A stretch of 64,000 nucleotides of DNA from JAJAZB01 sp964244295 (GCA_964244295.1 CAXTIG010000009.1:116766-180765); one strand, 5' to 3'; counted from the stretch's first letter, positions 24,442-33,753 are shown. Notes: generated by a model not told the origin, from the sequence alone. Program-made: numbers and translations.

Positions 24442-25923
24442 TTACGCCAGCGCCTCCCGAATCACCTTCCCATGCACGTCGGTCAGCCGGAAGGGCCGAC
24501 CCTGAAATTCGTAAGTGAATTTTTCGTGGTCGAAACCCAGGCAGTGGAGAATCGTGGCCTGCAAGTCATGAACGTGGGTGCGCCCGCTGATGCCGCTGTA
24601 ACCCATTTCGTCGGTTTCGCCGTGGGTGTAGCCGCGCTTCACGCCGCCGCCCGCCATCCAGACGGTGAATGCTTCGGGGTGGTGGTCGCGGCCCATGAAG
24701 GGATTGGCCTTGCCCTCGCGGTTTTCGGCCATCGGCGTACGGCCAAACTCCCCGCCCCACACCACGAGGGTTTCGTCGAGCATTCCGCGTTGTTTCAAAT
24801 CCAGAATCAGGGCGGTCATGGCTTTGTCCACCTGGCGACATTTGTTGCGCAGGCCGATTTCGAGTGCCCCGTCGTCGGAGGTGCCGTGGGTGTCCCAACC
24901 CCAGTCGAAGAGTTGCACGAAGCGCACGCCCTGCTCCACCAGCCGCCGGGCCAGTAGGATGTTGCGGGCCAGGGAGCCTTCGTTGGGGTCGACGCCGTAC
25001 AGGTCAAGGATGTGCTGCGGCTCGCGCTTGATGTCCATAATTTCGGGCACCGACATCTGCATTTTGTACGCCATTTCGTACTGGCTGATGCGGGCGAGGG
25101 TTTCGGGGTCGTGGAATTCCTCGTATTGTTTCTGGTTGATTTTGCCGATGGCGTCGAGGGTTTTACGCTTCAAATCGCGGGTCACGCCATTAGGGTCGCT
25201 CAGGTACAGCACCGGGTCGCCCTCGGTGCGGCACTGCACCCCCTGGTACACCGAGGGCAGAAAGGCGCTGCCCCACACCGACTTGCCCGCGTCGGGACTT
25301 TTGCCGCCCGAAGCGAGCACTACAAAACCCGGCAGGTTCTGATTTTCGGTGCCGAGGCCGTAGGTGACCCAACTACCCATGCTGGGCCTACCCAACCGGG
25401 CGCTGCCCGTGTGCATGAGCAACTGCGCCGGGGCGTGGTTGAACTGCTCGGTGTGCATGGCTTTCAGGAACGTCACCTCGTCCACCACGCCCCGGAAATG
25501 CGGCAAGTAGTCGCTCACCCAGGCCCCGGAGTGGCCATTTTGTTTCCACTCGCCCTGCGGCCCGAGCATATTCGGAACGCCCCGGATGAAGGCGAAGGTT
25601 TTCCCCTCCAGAAACGAGGGCGGACAGGCTTTGCCGTCCACTTTCCGAAGTTCGGGTTTGTAGTCGAACAGTTCGAGTTGCGAAGGCGACCCAGCGGTGT
25701 GAATGTAAATCACCGACTTGGCCTTGCCCGCCCTGGGCGAGAGCTTCGGGGCCATCGGGTTGGCGACGCCCAGCAGGTTGGATTCTTTTTTACCCTCAAC
25801 ACAGCTACCCGTCAGCGAGGCCATCGCCATCATGCCCATGCCGGTGGAGCATTGCTTGAGAAAGTGCCGCCGGGTTTCGAGTTCAAGGTAGTCGCGGCGG
25901 AATTGGTCGGGGAGGTTATTCAT
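24442..25923 (-). CDS. DUF1501 protein, copy B
   Basis: A 493-residue paralogue of the protein at 19042-20511. It has the same Tat-like start (ETRRHFLKQCSTGMGMMAMAS), a possible lipid attachment Cys (LTGSC), and the motifs IYIHTAGSPSQLELFDYKP, ARRLVEQGVRFVQLFDWGWDTH, VVWGGEFGRTP and GRDHHPEAFTVWMAGGG. It is probably a periplasmic enzyme of the sulfatase/phosphatase fold. It follows PSD1 copy B with a two-gene small-protein cassette between them, the same arrangement as in copy A. The stretch between its stop and the broken Uma2 gene (24321-24441) holds no gene. Confidence 0.93.
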   Translation of the reverse strand: MNNLPDQFRRDYLELETRRHFLKQCSTGMGMMAMASLTGSCVEGKKESNLLGVANPMAPKLSPRAGKAKSVIYIHTAGSPSQLELFDYKPELRKVDGKACPPSFLEGKTFAFIRGVPNMLGPQGEWKQNGHSGAWVSDYLPHFRGVVDEVTFLKAMHTEQFNHAPAQLLMHTGSARLGRPSMGSWVTYGLGTENQNLPGFVVLASGGKSPDAGKSVWGSAFLPSVYQGVQCRTEGDPVLYLSDPNGVTRDLKRKTLDAIGKINQKQYEEFHDPETLARISQYEMAYKMQMSVPEIMDIKREPQHILDLYGVDPNEGSLARNILLARRLVEQGVRFVQLFDWGWDTHGTSDDGALEIGLRNKCRQVDKAMTALILDLKQRGMLDETLVVWGGEFGRTPMAENREGKANPFMGRDHHPEAFTVWMAGGGVKRGYTHGETDEMGYSGISGRTHVHDLQATILHCLGFDHEKFTYEFQGRPFRLTDVHGKVIREALA

Positions 25924-25958
25924 GGCGCTGGCTGCGGTCAGAAAACGGGGGTTCGTGG

Positions 25959-26462
25959 TTATTTGTCGGCGTTGTAGGTTTCGGTCAACCGGTCAAATGC
26001 TTCCAAAAGGTTAAATTTCAACGGGTTGTCGAGGCGGTAAATCATTGACGTGAGGTAGCGGGGTCCTTCCGGTTTGCCAAAGGTCTGGTCGTATTTCGCG
26101 TACCCGGCGCTATTGAAATGACGGAACCAGTGGTCGAATTTGCGCTGCCGGGCGTAGGCCCGTCCGTCTGAATCCGCGAGCACGTACACGGCCACGCGTT
26201 CTCGTTTCTGGAGAAAATCCTCGACGATGGCCGCAATCGTAACCGGCGTCTGCAAATCCAGAAGCGGCGGTTGCTGCCGGGGAACGTAAATGTCGGCAAT
26301 CACCAACTCGAACACGTTTTCCGCTATTTCGGGAGGCGCGTCGAACAGGTAAAAACTGGGTTTGAATTTGACCTGATACACCACGTCCCGGTGCGAGGCG
26401 AAGTAGTACGAATTGTCCGCTCCGCCTTCAAAAATAAATTTATACGGCTCGGTGGAGGGCAT
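25959..26462 (-). CDS. Uncharacterised Bacteroidota protein, possibly DUF6169/DUF6934-like
   Basis: A 167-residue protein. It opens with YKFIFEGGADNSYYFASHRDVVYQVKFKP, split over two strands, continues with VFELVIADIY and TIAAIVEDFLQKRERVAVYVLADSDGRAYARQRKFDHW, and ends in a short helix. I recall such proteins as a Bacteroidota family often found beside small antitoxin-like genes but cannot name it with certainty. Its 5' end overlaps the 117-residue gene by 23 bases. The two form a cassette between PSD1 copy B and DUF1501 copy B. Confidence 0.65.
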   Translation of the reverse strand: MPSTEPYKFIFEGGADNSYYFASHRDVVYQVKFKPSFYLFDAPPEIAENVFELVIADIYVPRQQPPLLDLQTPVTIAAIVEDFLQKRERVAVYVLADSDGRAYARQRKFDHWFRHFNSAGYAKYDQTFGKPEGPRYLTSMIYRLDNPLKFNLLEAFDRLTETYNADK

Positions 26463-26793
26463 TTTGGTGGAGCAGTTCGGCGATGATTTCCTTCACGCGC
26501 GGGTCGCTTTGGGCGGCTTCCTGCATTTTCGCAATCGTCTCGTTCTGGCTTTCCAGCAGGTTTTCAAAAAAAGCCGCCTCCCGTTCCTGTTTGGCCCGTT
26601 GCTCCGGCGTGTAGGTAACCGGTTTGGGCTTGTACGGCCTCACCTCGGGGCCGCGTTCCTGCAAAGCATCCAGTGCCGCCCGTAAATCGGGGTCGTTTTG
26701 GTAGCGCTCCCGCATTTCTTCCTGCGCCTGACGCTTACTTTCGACCAGGTAGCGGCCTAACGATTTGTGCTCGGTTTTTTCCGTTGTTTCCAT
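26440..26793 (-). CDS. Small charged helical protein, partner of the next gene
   Basis: A 117-residue, strongly charged and mostly helical protein (LGRYLVESKRQAQEEMRERY, then RAKQEREAAFFENLLESQNETIAKMQEAA). No domain is recognised. It overlaps the downstream 167-residue gene by 23 bases, and the pair lies exactly between PSD1 and DUF1501 copy B. By position and size it could be an antitoxin-like protein, but sequence alone does not show this. Confidence 0.6.
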   Translation of the reverse strand: METTEKTEHKSLGRYLVESKRQAQEEMRERYQNDPDLRAALDALQERGPEVRPYKPKPVTYTPEQRAKQEREAAFFENLLESQNETIAKMQEAAQSDPRVKEIIAELLHQNALHRAV

Positions 26794-26851
26794 GCGTTGG
26801 CTCGGTTGGAAATGAACCCCGCGAGGGTTTTAGAACCCTCACGGAGAAAAC

Positions 26852-29614
26852 TTACTCCTTGGTAATAAACTCATCCAGATTCACCATTGCGCTCGCTACC
26901 AGCGTCAGCGCGGCGGTTTCGGGACGGGGTTTGGTTTTGCTGTCTTTCAATAATTTCTCCACTTCCTTCGGCTGCTTGCGGTAGGTCTGTAGCGCGTCGG
27001 TGTAGAGGGTTCGCAGCACGGCCAGTTTTTCCGGCCCGATGTCGCGGGCCATCACGCGGCGGTACCCGGCCCGGAGTTGGGCATCGGGCGATTTACCGCC
27101 CTCGGCCTCCATCCGGTAGGCCAGTTGGCGGGCCACTTCCGTGTAAACGGGGTCGTTCATCGTCACGAGGGCTTGCAGCGGTGTGTTGGTGCGGATGCGG
27201 CGGGCCAGGCACACCTCGCGGCTGGAGCCGTCGAAGGCCAGCATCGAAGGGTAGGGGCTGGTGCGTTTCCAGTAGGTGTAAATGGCGCGGCGGTACTGAT
27301 CTTCGCCGGTGGCCTGCACCCATTTCGCACCGTTGTAGGGCGATTGCCACACGCCGTCGGGCTGGTAGGGCATCACGCCGGGGCCGTACATTTTTCGGGA
27401 AAGCAAGCCCGAAACCGCCAGGGACTGGTCTCGAACTTGTTCGGCGCTGAGGCGGATGCGCGGCCCACGGGCCAGCAGGCGGTTGTAGGGGTCTTTTTCG
27501 AGCAAGGCGTCCGAGGCTTTGGAGTCCTGCCGGTAGGTGGCCGAGAGGACGAGGTAGCGGAGCAAGTCTTTTGGTCTCCAGCCAAAATCGGTCGTGAATT
27601 TCACCGCTAAATAATCCAGCAATTGCTGGTCGGAAGGCGTGAAACCCTGGGTGCCGAAGTCTTCGAGGGTTTCAACCAGACCGATGCCGTAGAGTTGTTC
27701 CCAAAACCGGTTCACCGCCACGCGGGCTGTGAGCGGGTGTTGCGGCGAAGTCATCCATTTCGCCAACCCGAGGCGGTTGCGGGGCAGGCCCTTCGGCAAG
27801 CCGCCGAGCGACCGGGGCACGTCGGGTGTGACTTCCTTGCCCTTCACCAAAAAATTCCCCCGCACGAAAACGTTCGATTTACGGAACATATCCGCCGGGT
27901 TATCCTGCATGATGGGCGTGGAAGGGATGCGGACTTTCATCAGTTCCCAAAACGTGGCCTTCGCTTCCGCCTGCCCAGGCTTACCGGCTCCGGGAAACTC
28001 CTCGCGGAAGGCAAACCAATCCCAGGTGATGAGCGTCTGGTCGGGTTTTTCCTTTAGAATCTTGTCGGTGGATTTCACCGAAAAATAAAGCGTGTGCGTA
28101 CCGCTGGTGGGTTGAATGGGGAAAAGTCCGTAACCGCCGTCGGGTTTCAGGCGGGTGGTGTCGATGGTGATTTTCGCCAGCGTCGGCCCGTCGGGGCGGT
28201 CGAGGTGGATTTCCCAGGTGGTGTTCGGAGTAAAATTCGAGAACTTGACGAGGAGGCTCCGCTTGCCGTCGAGCTTGATTTTTGAAAAACGAGCCGAGCC
28301 GTTCTGCCGCAAGGCCAGCCACTTTTCGTCGGCCAACGCCCCGTTCACAAATTGGTCGGCCACGAGGCTGTTCACGTGCGGTTCGAAGGTTTTCAGGAAA
28401 TGCACCGCTTCGTCGGCCTGGGCGACGGAGGCGGCTGTTTTCACCCAGGTGTGCAGGCTCGTCAGCTTTTGCCGAAACCGCAACGAGTCGCTCAGGTGGC
28501 GGAGTTTGGGGAAATCGGCGAAGGTGTCTTCGTCGCGGGAGTTGTTGAAAAAGGCCAGGAATTTGTAAAACTCCTCGTGCCGGAAGGGGTCGTAGGGGTG
28601 GCTGTGGCACTGCACGCAGGCGAAGGTAGTGCTTTGCAACACCTCCCAGGTGGTGCCCACGCGGTCGAGGACGGCGGCGGTGCGGAACTCTTCGTTGTTG
28701 GTGCCACCCTCGTCGTTGGTCATTGTGTTGCGGTGGAAGGCCGTTGCGATGAGTTGCTCGTCCGTGGGTTTTGGTAGCAGGTCACCCGCGAGTTGTTCGG
28801 TCAGAAACTGGTTGTAGGGCGTGTTTTTGTTGAAGGCTTGAATCACCCAGTCGCGGTAGCGCCAGATGTCGCGCCGATCGTCGCGCTCGTAGCCTTTTGT
28901 GTCGGAGTAGCGGGCGAGGTCGAGCCACATCCCGCCCCAGCGCTCGCCGAAGCCGGGCGCGGCCAGCAGTTCGTCGACGATTTTGGCGTAAGTCCCGTCG
29001 GAAGGGTCTTTTTGAAACCGTTCCAGTTGCTCGGCGCTGGGCGGCAGGCCGGTCAAATCGAGCGACACCCGGCGCAGCAGCGTGGCCGGTTGGGCGGGGG
29101 CGGCGGGCTTCAGGTCTTCGTCGTCGAGGCGGGCTTTCACGAAACGGTCGATGTCGTTTTTCGACCAATCATCGCCGCCAAACAATCCCGCCGTGAGGCC
29201 ACCGCCGGGCACGTCGGGAGCCTTCGGGGCCACGTAAGCCCAGTGGTCGCCCCACTCGGCACCCTGATCGACCCATTTTTTCAGAATCTCGATTTCCTCC
29301 GGTTTCAGGGCCGGGGCTTTGAGTGGCATCCGCTCCTTGGGGTCTTTGTGGCTGAGGCGTTTGATGAATTCGCTGTGGCTGGCATCGCCGGGTACGATGG
29401 CGGGCTTGCCCGACTCGGTGGGGGCGAGGGCTTCTTGCCGGAACAGCAGACTCAGGCCCGCCGCCCGCTTGACGCCCCCGTGGCAGGCCATGCAGTTTTT
29501 ATTCAGAATCGGCTTGACCTGGGTGTTGAAATCGACCTTGTCGTCGCCGCGCAGGGCGAAGTACCCGATGGCGACGGCGGCAATGCCCGTGATGACCAGT
29601 GCGTTGAGTTTCAT
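26852..29614 (-). CDS. PSD1 planctomycete-type cytochrome, copy B
   Basis: A 920-residue paralogue of the protein at 21175-23946. It has an N-terminal hydrophobic helix (LVITGIAAVAIGYFAL), heme motif CMACH (C41, C44, H45), DUF1549 with ACVQCHSHPYDPF as second heme site, and DUF1553 with RVAVNRFWEQLYGIGLVETLEDFG and RIRTNTPLQALVTMNDP. It is predicted to be exported and anchored in the inner membrane facing the periplasm. It appears to be the first gene of the minus-strand run that ends near 14.4 kb; the gap to the hydrolase gene (29615-29824) shows only weak promoter-like sequence and no gene. Confidence 0.95.
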   Translation of the reverse strand: MKLNALVITGIAAVAIGYFALRGDDKVDFNTQVKPILNKNCMACHGGVKRAAGLSLLFRQEALAPTESGKPAIVPGDASHSEFIKRLSHKDPKERMPLKAPALKPEEIEILKKWVDQGAEWGDHWAYVAPKAPDVPGGGLTAGLFGGDDWSKNDIDRFVKARLDDEDLKPAAPAQPATLLRRVSLDLTGLPPSAEQLERFQKDPSDGTYAKIVDELLAAPGFGERWGGMWLDLARYSDTKGYERDDRRDIWRYRDWVIQAFNKNTPYNQFLTEQLAGDLLPKPTDEQLIATAFHRNTMTNDEGGTNNEEFRTAAVLDRVGTTWEVLQSTTFACVQCHSHPYDPFRHEEFYKFLAFFNNSRDEDTFADFPKLRHLSDSLRFRQKLTSLHTWVKTAASVAQADEAVHFLKTFEPHVNSLVADQFVNGALADEKWLALRQNGSARFSKIKLDGKRSLLVKFSNFTPNTTWEIHLDRPDGPTLAKITIDTTRLKPDGGYGLFPIQPTSGTHTLYFSVKSTDKILKEKPDQTLITWDWFAFREEFPGAGKPGQAEAKATFWELMKVRIPSTPIMQDNPADMFRKSNVFVRGNFLVKGKEVTPDVPRSLGGLPKGLPRNRLGLAKWMTSPQHPLTARVAVNRFWEQLYGIGLVETLEDFGTQGFTPSDQQLLDYLAVKFTTDFGWRPKDLLRYLVLSATYRQDSKASDALLEKDPYNRLLARGPRIRLSAEQVRDQSLAVSGLLSRKMYGPGVMPYQPDGVWQSPYNGAKWVQATGEDQYRRAIYTYWKRTSPYPSMLAFDGSSREVCLARRIRTNTPLQALVTMNDPVYTEVARQLAYRMEAEGGKSPDAQLRAGYRRVMARDIGPEKLAVLRTLYTDALQTYRKQPKEVEKLLKDSKTKPRPETAALTLVASAMVNLDEFITKE

Positions 29615-29824
29615 CGTCGAAAGCGGTGGCGTTCACCGAAGGGTTCGTTTAAACCAGTAAGCGGCGGTTCCATTATTTCTCACCGCAGGGGGTGGAGAAT
29701 TTTACGAAAAAATGGCTCGTCGGGTGGGGCAGGAAGCAGTGAGGTAACGACGCAGCTCCCTGAATTGGTTCGTAAAAACCTGATTTCCAATCCCGACAAA
29801 GTTAATTCCCCGCAGCGGAAGAGG

Positions 29825-30697
29825 CTACTGCTTTTTTACCCCAACCTGACGCAAAATTGCGTTTCGGATAAGGTGGGGGTGGCTCCAGGGCACAAAATGG
29901 TTCATGCCAGGAACCATGATTAGTTCGACGGGGGCGTTGACGAGTTGTTGTTTCGTGAAAATCCCGTTGCCGGGATCGACCAGCACGTCTTTTTCGCCTT
30001 GAATGATGATGCTCGGTTGATGGATATTCTTCCAAAGCGGCAGCATTCGCTCCAGTTCGGGTTTGACGCCGATAATTTCCTGGTTGGAAGCCCGCAGGCT
30101 TTTCGGCAGCATTCCCCGCACTAAGAAAAAATCGCCGGGCTTGCGGTACCACTCGTGCGGTTCGAGGGCGGGGTCGTTGGAAGCGGCGACGAAAATCAAC
30201 CCGTCGATGAGCGCCGGGTAATCCATCCCCATCCGGGCGATGAGCGGCCCGCCCAGCGAGTGACCAATCAAAATCACGCGCTGCCCCTTTTTTTTCGCTG
30301 CTTCCACGACGGGTTTCAGGTACGCCGCCTGCTTTTCCAGCGAGGGTTCTCCCCGCCCGAAGCCCGACGAATCGCCGAAACCGGGCCGGTCCACGGCGAC
30401 CATCTTCACGGCTACCAGCAGTGTATCGTCTTTGAAAAAATTCACCCAGGCGCTCCAGGAACCCGGTGAGCCGTGAACGAAAAATGCCACCGGCAGCGAA
30501 TCGGGGCCGATTTCGGCGTAGTGAATCGTGCGGTCGCCGACGGTGACGTTGTGGAACGTGGGCTGGAGGGGCCGCCCGGCGAAGGCTTTTTCAACCTCTT
30601 CCTGGCTCATGCGAAAGGAAAAGCAACCCGCCGTGAGTTGAGAGAGGCCGAACAGCATGAGGAGAGCGAGAAGGAGGCGTTTGGCGAAGCGAGGCAT
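29825..30697 (-). CDS. Lipoprotein alpha/beta hydrolase
   Basis: A 290-residue alpha/beta hydrolase. The signal peptide ends in LSQLTAGC, a lipobox with Cys25, so it is probably a lipoprotein. The fold signatures are FFVHGSPGSWSAW (oxyanion hole), VAVDRPGFGDSSGFG, LIGHSLGGPLIAR (nucleophile elbow) and a C-terminal PGMNHFVPW with the catalytic His; DVLVDPG may hold the acid. The substrate cannot be deduced. It stands alone, with an inverted-repeat terminator on its 5' side that separates it from the MFS gene. Confidence 0.9.
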   Translation of the reverse strand: MPRFAKRLLLALLMLFGLSQLTAGCFSFRMSQEEVEKAFAGRPLQPTFHNVTVGDRTIHYAEIGPDSLPVAFFVHGSPGSWSAWVNFFKDDTLLVAVKMVAVDRPGFGDSSGFGRGEPSLEKQAAYLKPVVEAAKKKGQRVILIGHSLGGPLIARMGMDYPALIDGLIFVAASNDPALEPHEWYRKPGDFFLVRGMLPKSLRASNQEIIGVKPELERMLPLWKNIHQPSIIIQGEKDVLVDPGNGIFTKQQLVNAPVELIMVPGMNHFVPWSHPHLIRNAILRQVGVKKQ

Positions 30698-30741
30698 GGT
30701 GGGGCGTTAACTTCCGGGAAGTTCTGAAACTTCCCGGAAGT

Positions 30742-30790
30742 TTCCACAAAAAAGCCGACTGGAGTCAATCCAGTCGGCTTTTTTGTGGAA
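30742..30790. terminator. Terminator hairpin, 22-base perfect arms
   Basis: Arms 30742-30763 and 30769-30790 are perfect reverse complements with a five-base loop. A/T runs lie inside the stem ends. It stands just 3' of the MFS gene (stop at 30801) and can terminate its transcript. Confidence 0.85.
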
Positions 30791-30800
30791 ATGAGAACGT

Positions 30801-32069
30801 TTAAAGTTGAGGCTGCTGAAGCATTTCTGCCTCGTCAGCGTGGCCGGGCTTGCGATTGCGCATCCAAAACCAGAGGCCTGTGAAGGCAAATATCAGGATA
30901 ATCGGAAATGTCATCATGGTAGATAGGGTAGCTTGCCCGGCTGCTAATTCCAGTGCTGGTCCGGTTAGTCCCTTGGCTGCGTTTATGGCGTGATCGGTGT
31001 CAATCCAACGGCCAATGATGGGCTGGAAGATGGACGTTGACAACATACCCACCCCGCCAATAATGGACATACCCAGTGCTCCACTTAATGGAACCCGCTG
31101 AGCAACAAAGCCAATCATGGTCGGCCAGTTAAAACACACGCCAAGGCCAAAAATCACAGCAGCTAAGTACGCTATCGGACCCGTAAGGGTACTAAACATA
31201 TAAATACCAATCGCTGCTAAAATCGCACCGCCAAGCAAAACACCCGTCTGACCAAATTGGGCCACAACCGGACCGGTGAAAAGTCTGCCAACGGTCATCA
31301 CGCCAAATGTCAGCGCTAATACCAACATGGCATCGGCTCCGCTACTGCTTAAAACAACGGCTACCCACTGGTTTGGGCCAAATTCGGTAATGGCTGTCAG
31401 TGCCATACAGAAGAACAGAGCGATGTACAAGGGGGTTAACATGGCCTGGAAGTTTTTCGCTAAAGACGTCACACCCTCCACTTTCGGCTTTGGAAAAGCC
31501 TGGCCGAAAAAAAGGAATGCATAAACAACCGTTGGAAGCATAAGAACCCAAATTTGAGCCTGCCAGGAGAAGCCTGCCTCGGTCATAAATTTGGACACTA
31601 AACTACCAATCACGATGCCACCGGGAAACCACATGTGAAACCGACCCAACATTTTGTTCAGCTTGTTGCTGGGATACATATCGGCAATCATTGGGTTACA
31701 GGCGGCCTCCGTACAGCCATTACCAAAGCCGATAAAGAACGTTGAGAACAGCAAACCAACGTACCCTCCCGCATAAATAGTAAGCAGAATACCCAACGTG
31801 TGCGTAATAACGGCAACCTGCATAATCAATTTGGGACCTACTGTGTGATACACCAGCCCGCCGATAATCATGGAAATGGGAAAACCGAAAAAGAACATTG
31901 AGTTGATAAAACCCAACTGCTCGGCAGTCAGCCCAAACTCAGTGCCCAACTGAGGCAGAATACCCGCCCGGATACTGAAGGAAAAGGCCGTCGTAATGAT
32001 GGCAAGACAACTGGCCAGAAAAAGGCGGTTGTTGTTGACACCGGGTTGTTGCAGAGTGGATTGTGCCAT
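30801..32069 (-). CDS. MFS transporter, sugar/NarK-like
   Basis: A 422-residue transporter with 12 predicted membrane helices. I start it at the ATG at 32069 (MAQSTLQQPGVNNNRLFLASCLAIITT), which precedes helix 1; the longer open frame upstream is not family-like. Helix-flanking motifs include INSMFFFGFPISMIIGGLVYH, IGFGNGCTEAACNPMIADMYP and FGVMTVGRLFTGPV. Relatives move sugars or organic acids. It diverges from a Gfo/Idh/MocA gene and is probably its transporter. Its codon use (many GCT, ACA and CCA codons) and lower GC differ from both neighbours. Confidence 0.88.
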   Translation of the reverse strand: MAQSTLQQPGVNNNRLFLASCLAIITTAFSFSIRAGILPQLGTEFGLTAEQLGFINSMFFFGFPISMIIGGLVYHTVGPKLIMQVAVITHTLGILLTIYAGGYVGLLFSTFFIGFGNGCTEAACNPMIADMYPSNKLNKMLGRFHMWFPGGIVIGSLVSKFMTEAGFSWQAQIWVLMLPTVVYAFLFFGQAFPKPKVEGVTSLAKNFQAMLTPLYIALFFCMALTAITEFGPNQWVAVVLSSSGADAMLVLALTFGVMTVGRLFTGPVVAQFGQTGVLLGGAILAAIGIYMFSTLTGPIAYLAAVIFGLGVCFNWPTMIGFVAQRVPLSGALGMSIIGGVGMLSTSIFQPIIGRWIDTDHAINAAKGLTGPALELAAGQATLSTMMTFPIILIFAFTGLWFWMRNRKPGHADEAEMLQQPQL

Positions 32070-32123
32070 TTGGTAAAACAGGTTTAGATAGTTAGGCTGT
32101 AGGGTAGAGAAAAGGGCTTTTCG

Positions 32124-32131
32124 CAAAAATA
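32124..32131 (-). promoter_or_regulatory. -7 box for the MFS gene
   Basis: On the minus strand the bases read TATTTTTG, an exact TAnnTTTG match, 55 bases before the MFS start codon. The -33 element is not clear. Confidence 0.35.
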
Positions 32132-32271
32132 AAGGCGTCTTGTCGAAAAGGCTCGTCAAAAAAACGAAAACAAATTCGGTTCTGCCAATTTGAAATCCAG
32201 CGAAGTTTGGAAAACTTTGCCGCCCACCCCATATTCTTCTTCCAACCCAGTACCTCATCACGTTCTAAACC

Positions 32272-33483
32272 ATGTCAAGAAAAATCCGAATGGGAATGGT
32301 GGGCGGTAGCCTCGAAGCCTTCATCGGGGCCGTTCACCGGCGCGGCGCCATGCTCGACGGCGAAATCGAACTCGTCTGCGGGGCGTTTTCCTCCGATCCC
32401 GCTAAATCCAAAGCCACCGGCCAGGCCCTCTACCTCCCCGCCGAGCGCGTGTACGGCAGTTATGAGGAGATGATTTTACGGGAAAAAGACCTGCCCGAAG
32501 GCGAGCGGATGGATTTCGTCACCATCGTCACGCCTAATTTCATGCACTTCCCGCCCGCCAAACTGGCCCTTGAAAACGGCTTCCACGTGGTGAGCGACAA
32601 ACCCGCCACGCTGAACTCCGAGGAAGCGCGGGCGTTGAAGACCATCGTCGAGAAAAGCGGCCTGATTTACGCCCTGACGCACAACTACACCGCCTACCCG
32701 ATGGTGAAGGAAATGAAGTACCTCATCAAAACGGGCGACATCGGCGACATCCGCAAGGTGATTGTGGAGTACCCGCAGGGCTGGCTCTTCGACCTGCTCG
32801 AAGCCACCGGCCAGAAGCAGGCCGACTGGCGCACCGACCCCGTGCGCAACGGAGCCGCCGGGGGTGTGGGCGACATCGGTACCCACGCCGAAAACCTGGC
32901 CGAGTACGTAACAGGCTTAAAAATCAAGGAACTCCTCGCCGACCTGACCGTCTTCGTACCAGGCCGCCGCCTCGACGACGACGCCAACATGCTCCTGCGT
33001 TTTGAAGGCGGCGCGAAGGGAATTCTGCACGACAGTCAGATTGCCCACGGCGAAGAAAACGACCTCAACATCCGCGTGTACGGCACGAAGGGCGGCCTGA
33101 AGTGGAAGCAACTGGACCCCAACACGCTCATCCGCACCGACCAGGTGAAGGGCCAGACCATCATCCGGACGGGCGTCAACGCCAAGTCGCCCGGAGCCGC
33201 CGCGCACACCCGCCAACCGGCGGGCCACCCGGAGGGCTACGTCGAGACCTTCGCCAGCATTTACCGCAACTTCGCGATGGCCCTCCGCAACCGGATGAAC
33301 GACGCAGGCACCTCCAGCGCCGCCACCGGCGGACTGGGCCAGGAAAATGCCAGCGGCACCGCCTACGACCCGGACGTGTACGATTTCCCCACCATCGACG
33401 ACGGTTTGCGGGGAATGTTGTTTATCGACACGGTTTTGGAATCGAACTCGAATGGAGCCGTTTGGACGAAGTTTAAACAATGA
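32272..33483 (+). CDS. Gfo/Idh/MocA oxidoreductase A
   Basis: A 403-residue cytoplasmic oxidoreductase (no signal peptide). The Rossmann start reads RMGMVGGSLEAFIGAVHRRG, with an altered glycine loop compared with GxGxxG. DKP in VVSDKPAT carries the catalytic Lys. GAAGGVGDIGTHAENLAEYVTGL holds the Asp-Ile-Gly-x-His active-site motif of the family. These enzymes oxidise or reduce sugars and cyclitols with NAD(P). It opens a plus-strand group with a second Gfo/Idh/MocA gene and an isomerase, and diverges from an MFS transporter gene; together they look like a sugar-uptake and breakdown unit. Confidence 0.93.
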   Translation: MSRKIRMGMVGGSLEAFIGAVHRRGAMLDGEIELVCGAFSSDPAKSKATGQALYLPAERVYGSYEEMILREKDLPEGERMDFVTIVTPNFMHFPPAKLALENGFHVVSDKPATLNSEEARALKTIVEKSGLIYALTHNYTAYPMVKEMKYLIKTGDIGDIRKVIVEYPQGWLFDLLEATGQKQADWRTDPVRNGAAGGVGDIGTHAENLAEYVTGLKIKELLADLTVFVPGRRLDDDANMLLRFEGGAKGILHDSQIAHGEENDLNIRVYGTKGGLKWKQLDPNTLIRTDQVKGQTIIRTGVNAKSPGAAAHTRQPAGHPEGYVETFASIYRNFAMALRNRMNDAGTSSAATGGLGQENASGTAYDPDVYDFPTIDDGLRGMLFIDTVLESNSNGAVWTKFKQ

Positions 33484-33495
33484 GTTTTCCAGTGC

Positions 33496-33698
33496 CGTCA
33501 TTGCGAACGGAGGCAGGCGGACGAGCGAAGCGAAATGGTCCGCCGCTGCGGTTCGCCTGTCGAAGTGAAGCAATCCCCTCCCGGAGACCAAGAGAGCCAA
33601 AACCGAGTATTTCCCTAAAACTATCTCGGTCTCCGGGAGGGGATTGATTCGTCACGGTCCGCCGCTGCGGGTCGCTGCGCTCCCTTCTCGCAATGACG
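33496..33698. repeat. Large composite palindromic repeat between the two oxidoreductase genes
   Basis: The block begins CGTCATTGCGAACGG and ends CTCGCAATGACG. Inner arms GAAGCAATCCCCTCCCGGAGACC and its complement flank a ~40-base centre, and CGGTCCGCCGCTGCGG-type sequence occurs in both halves. It belongs to the family at 15879-15995. Confidence 0.8.
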
Positions 33699-33753
33699 CG
33701 TTAAGGCGAGTATTTTTTCAAAAAGTAATTCTCTAATCATCCACCCCAACCCC

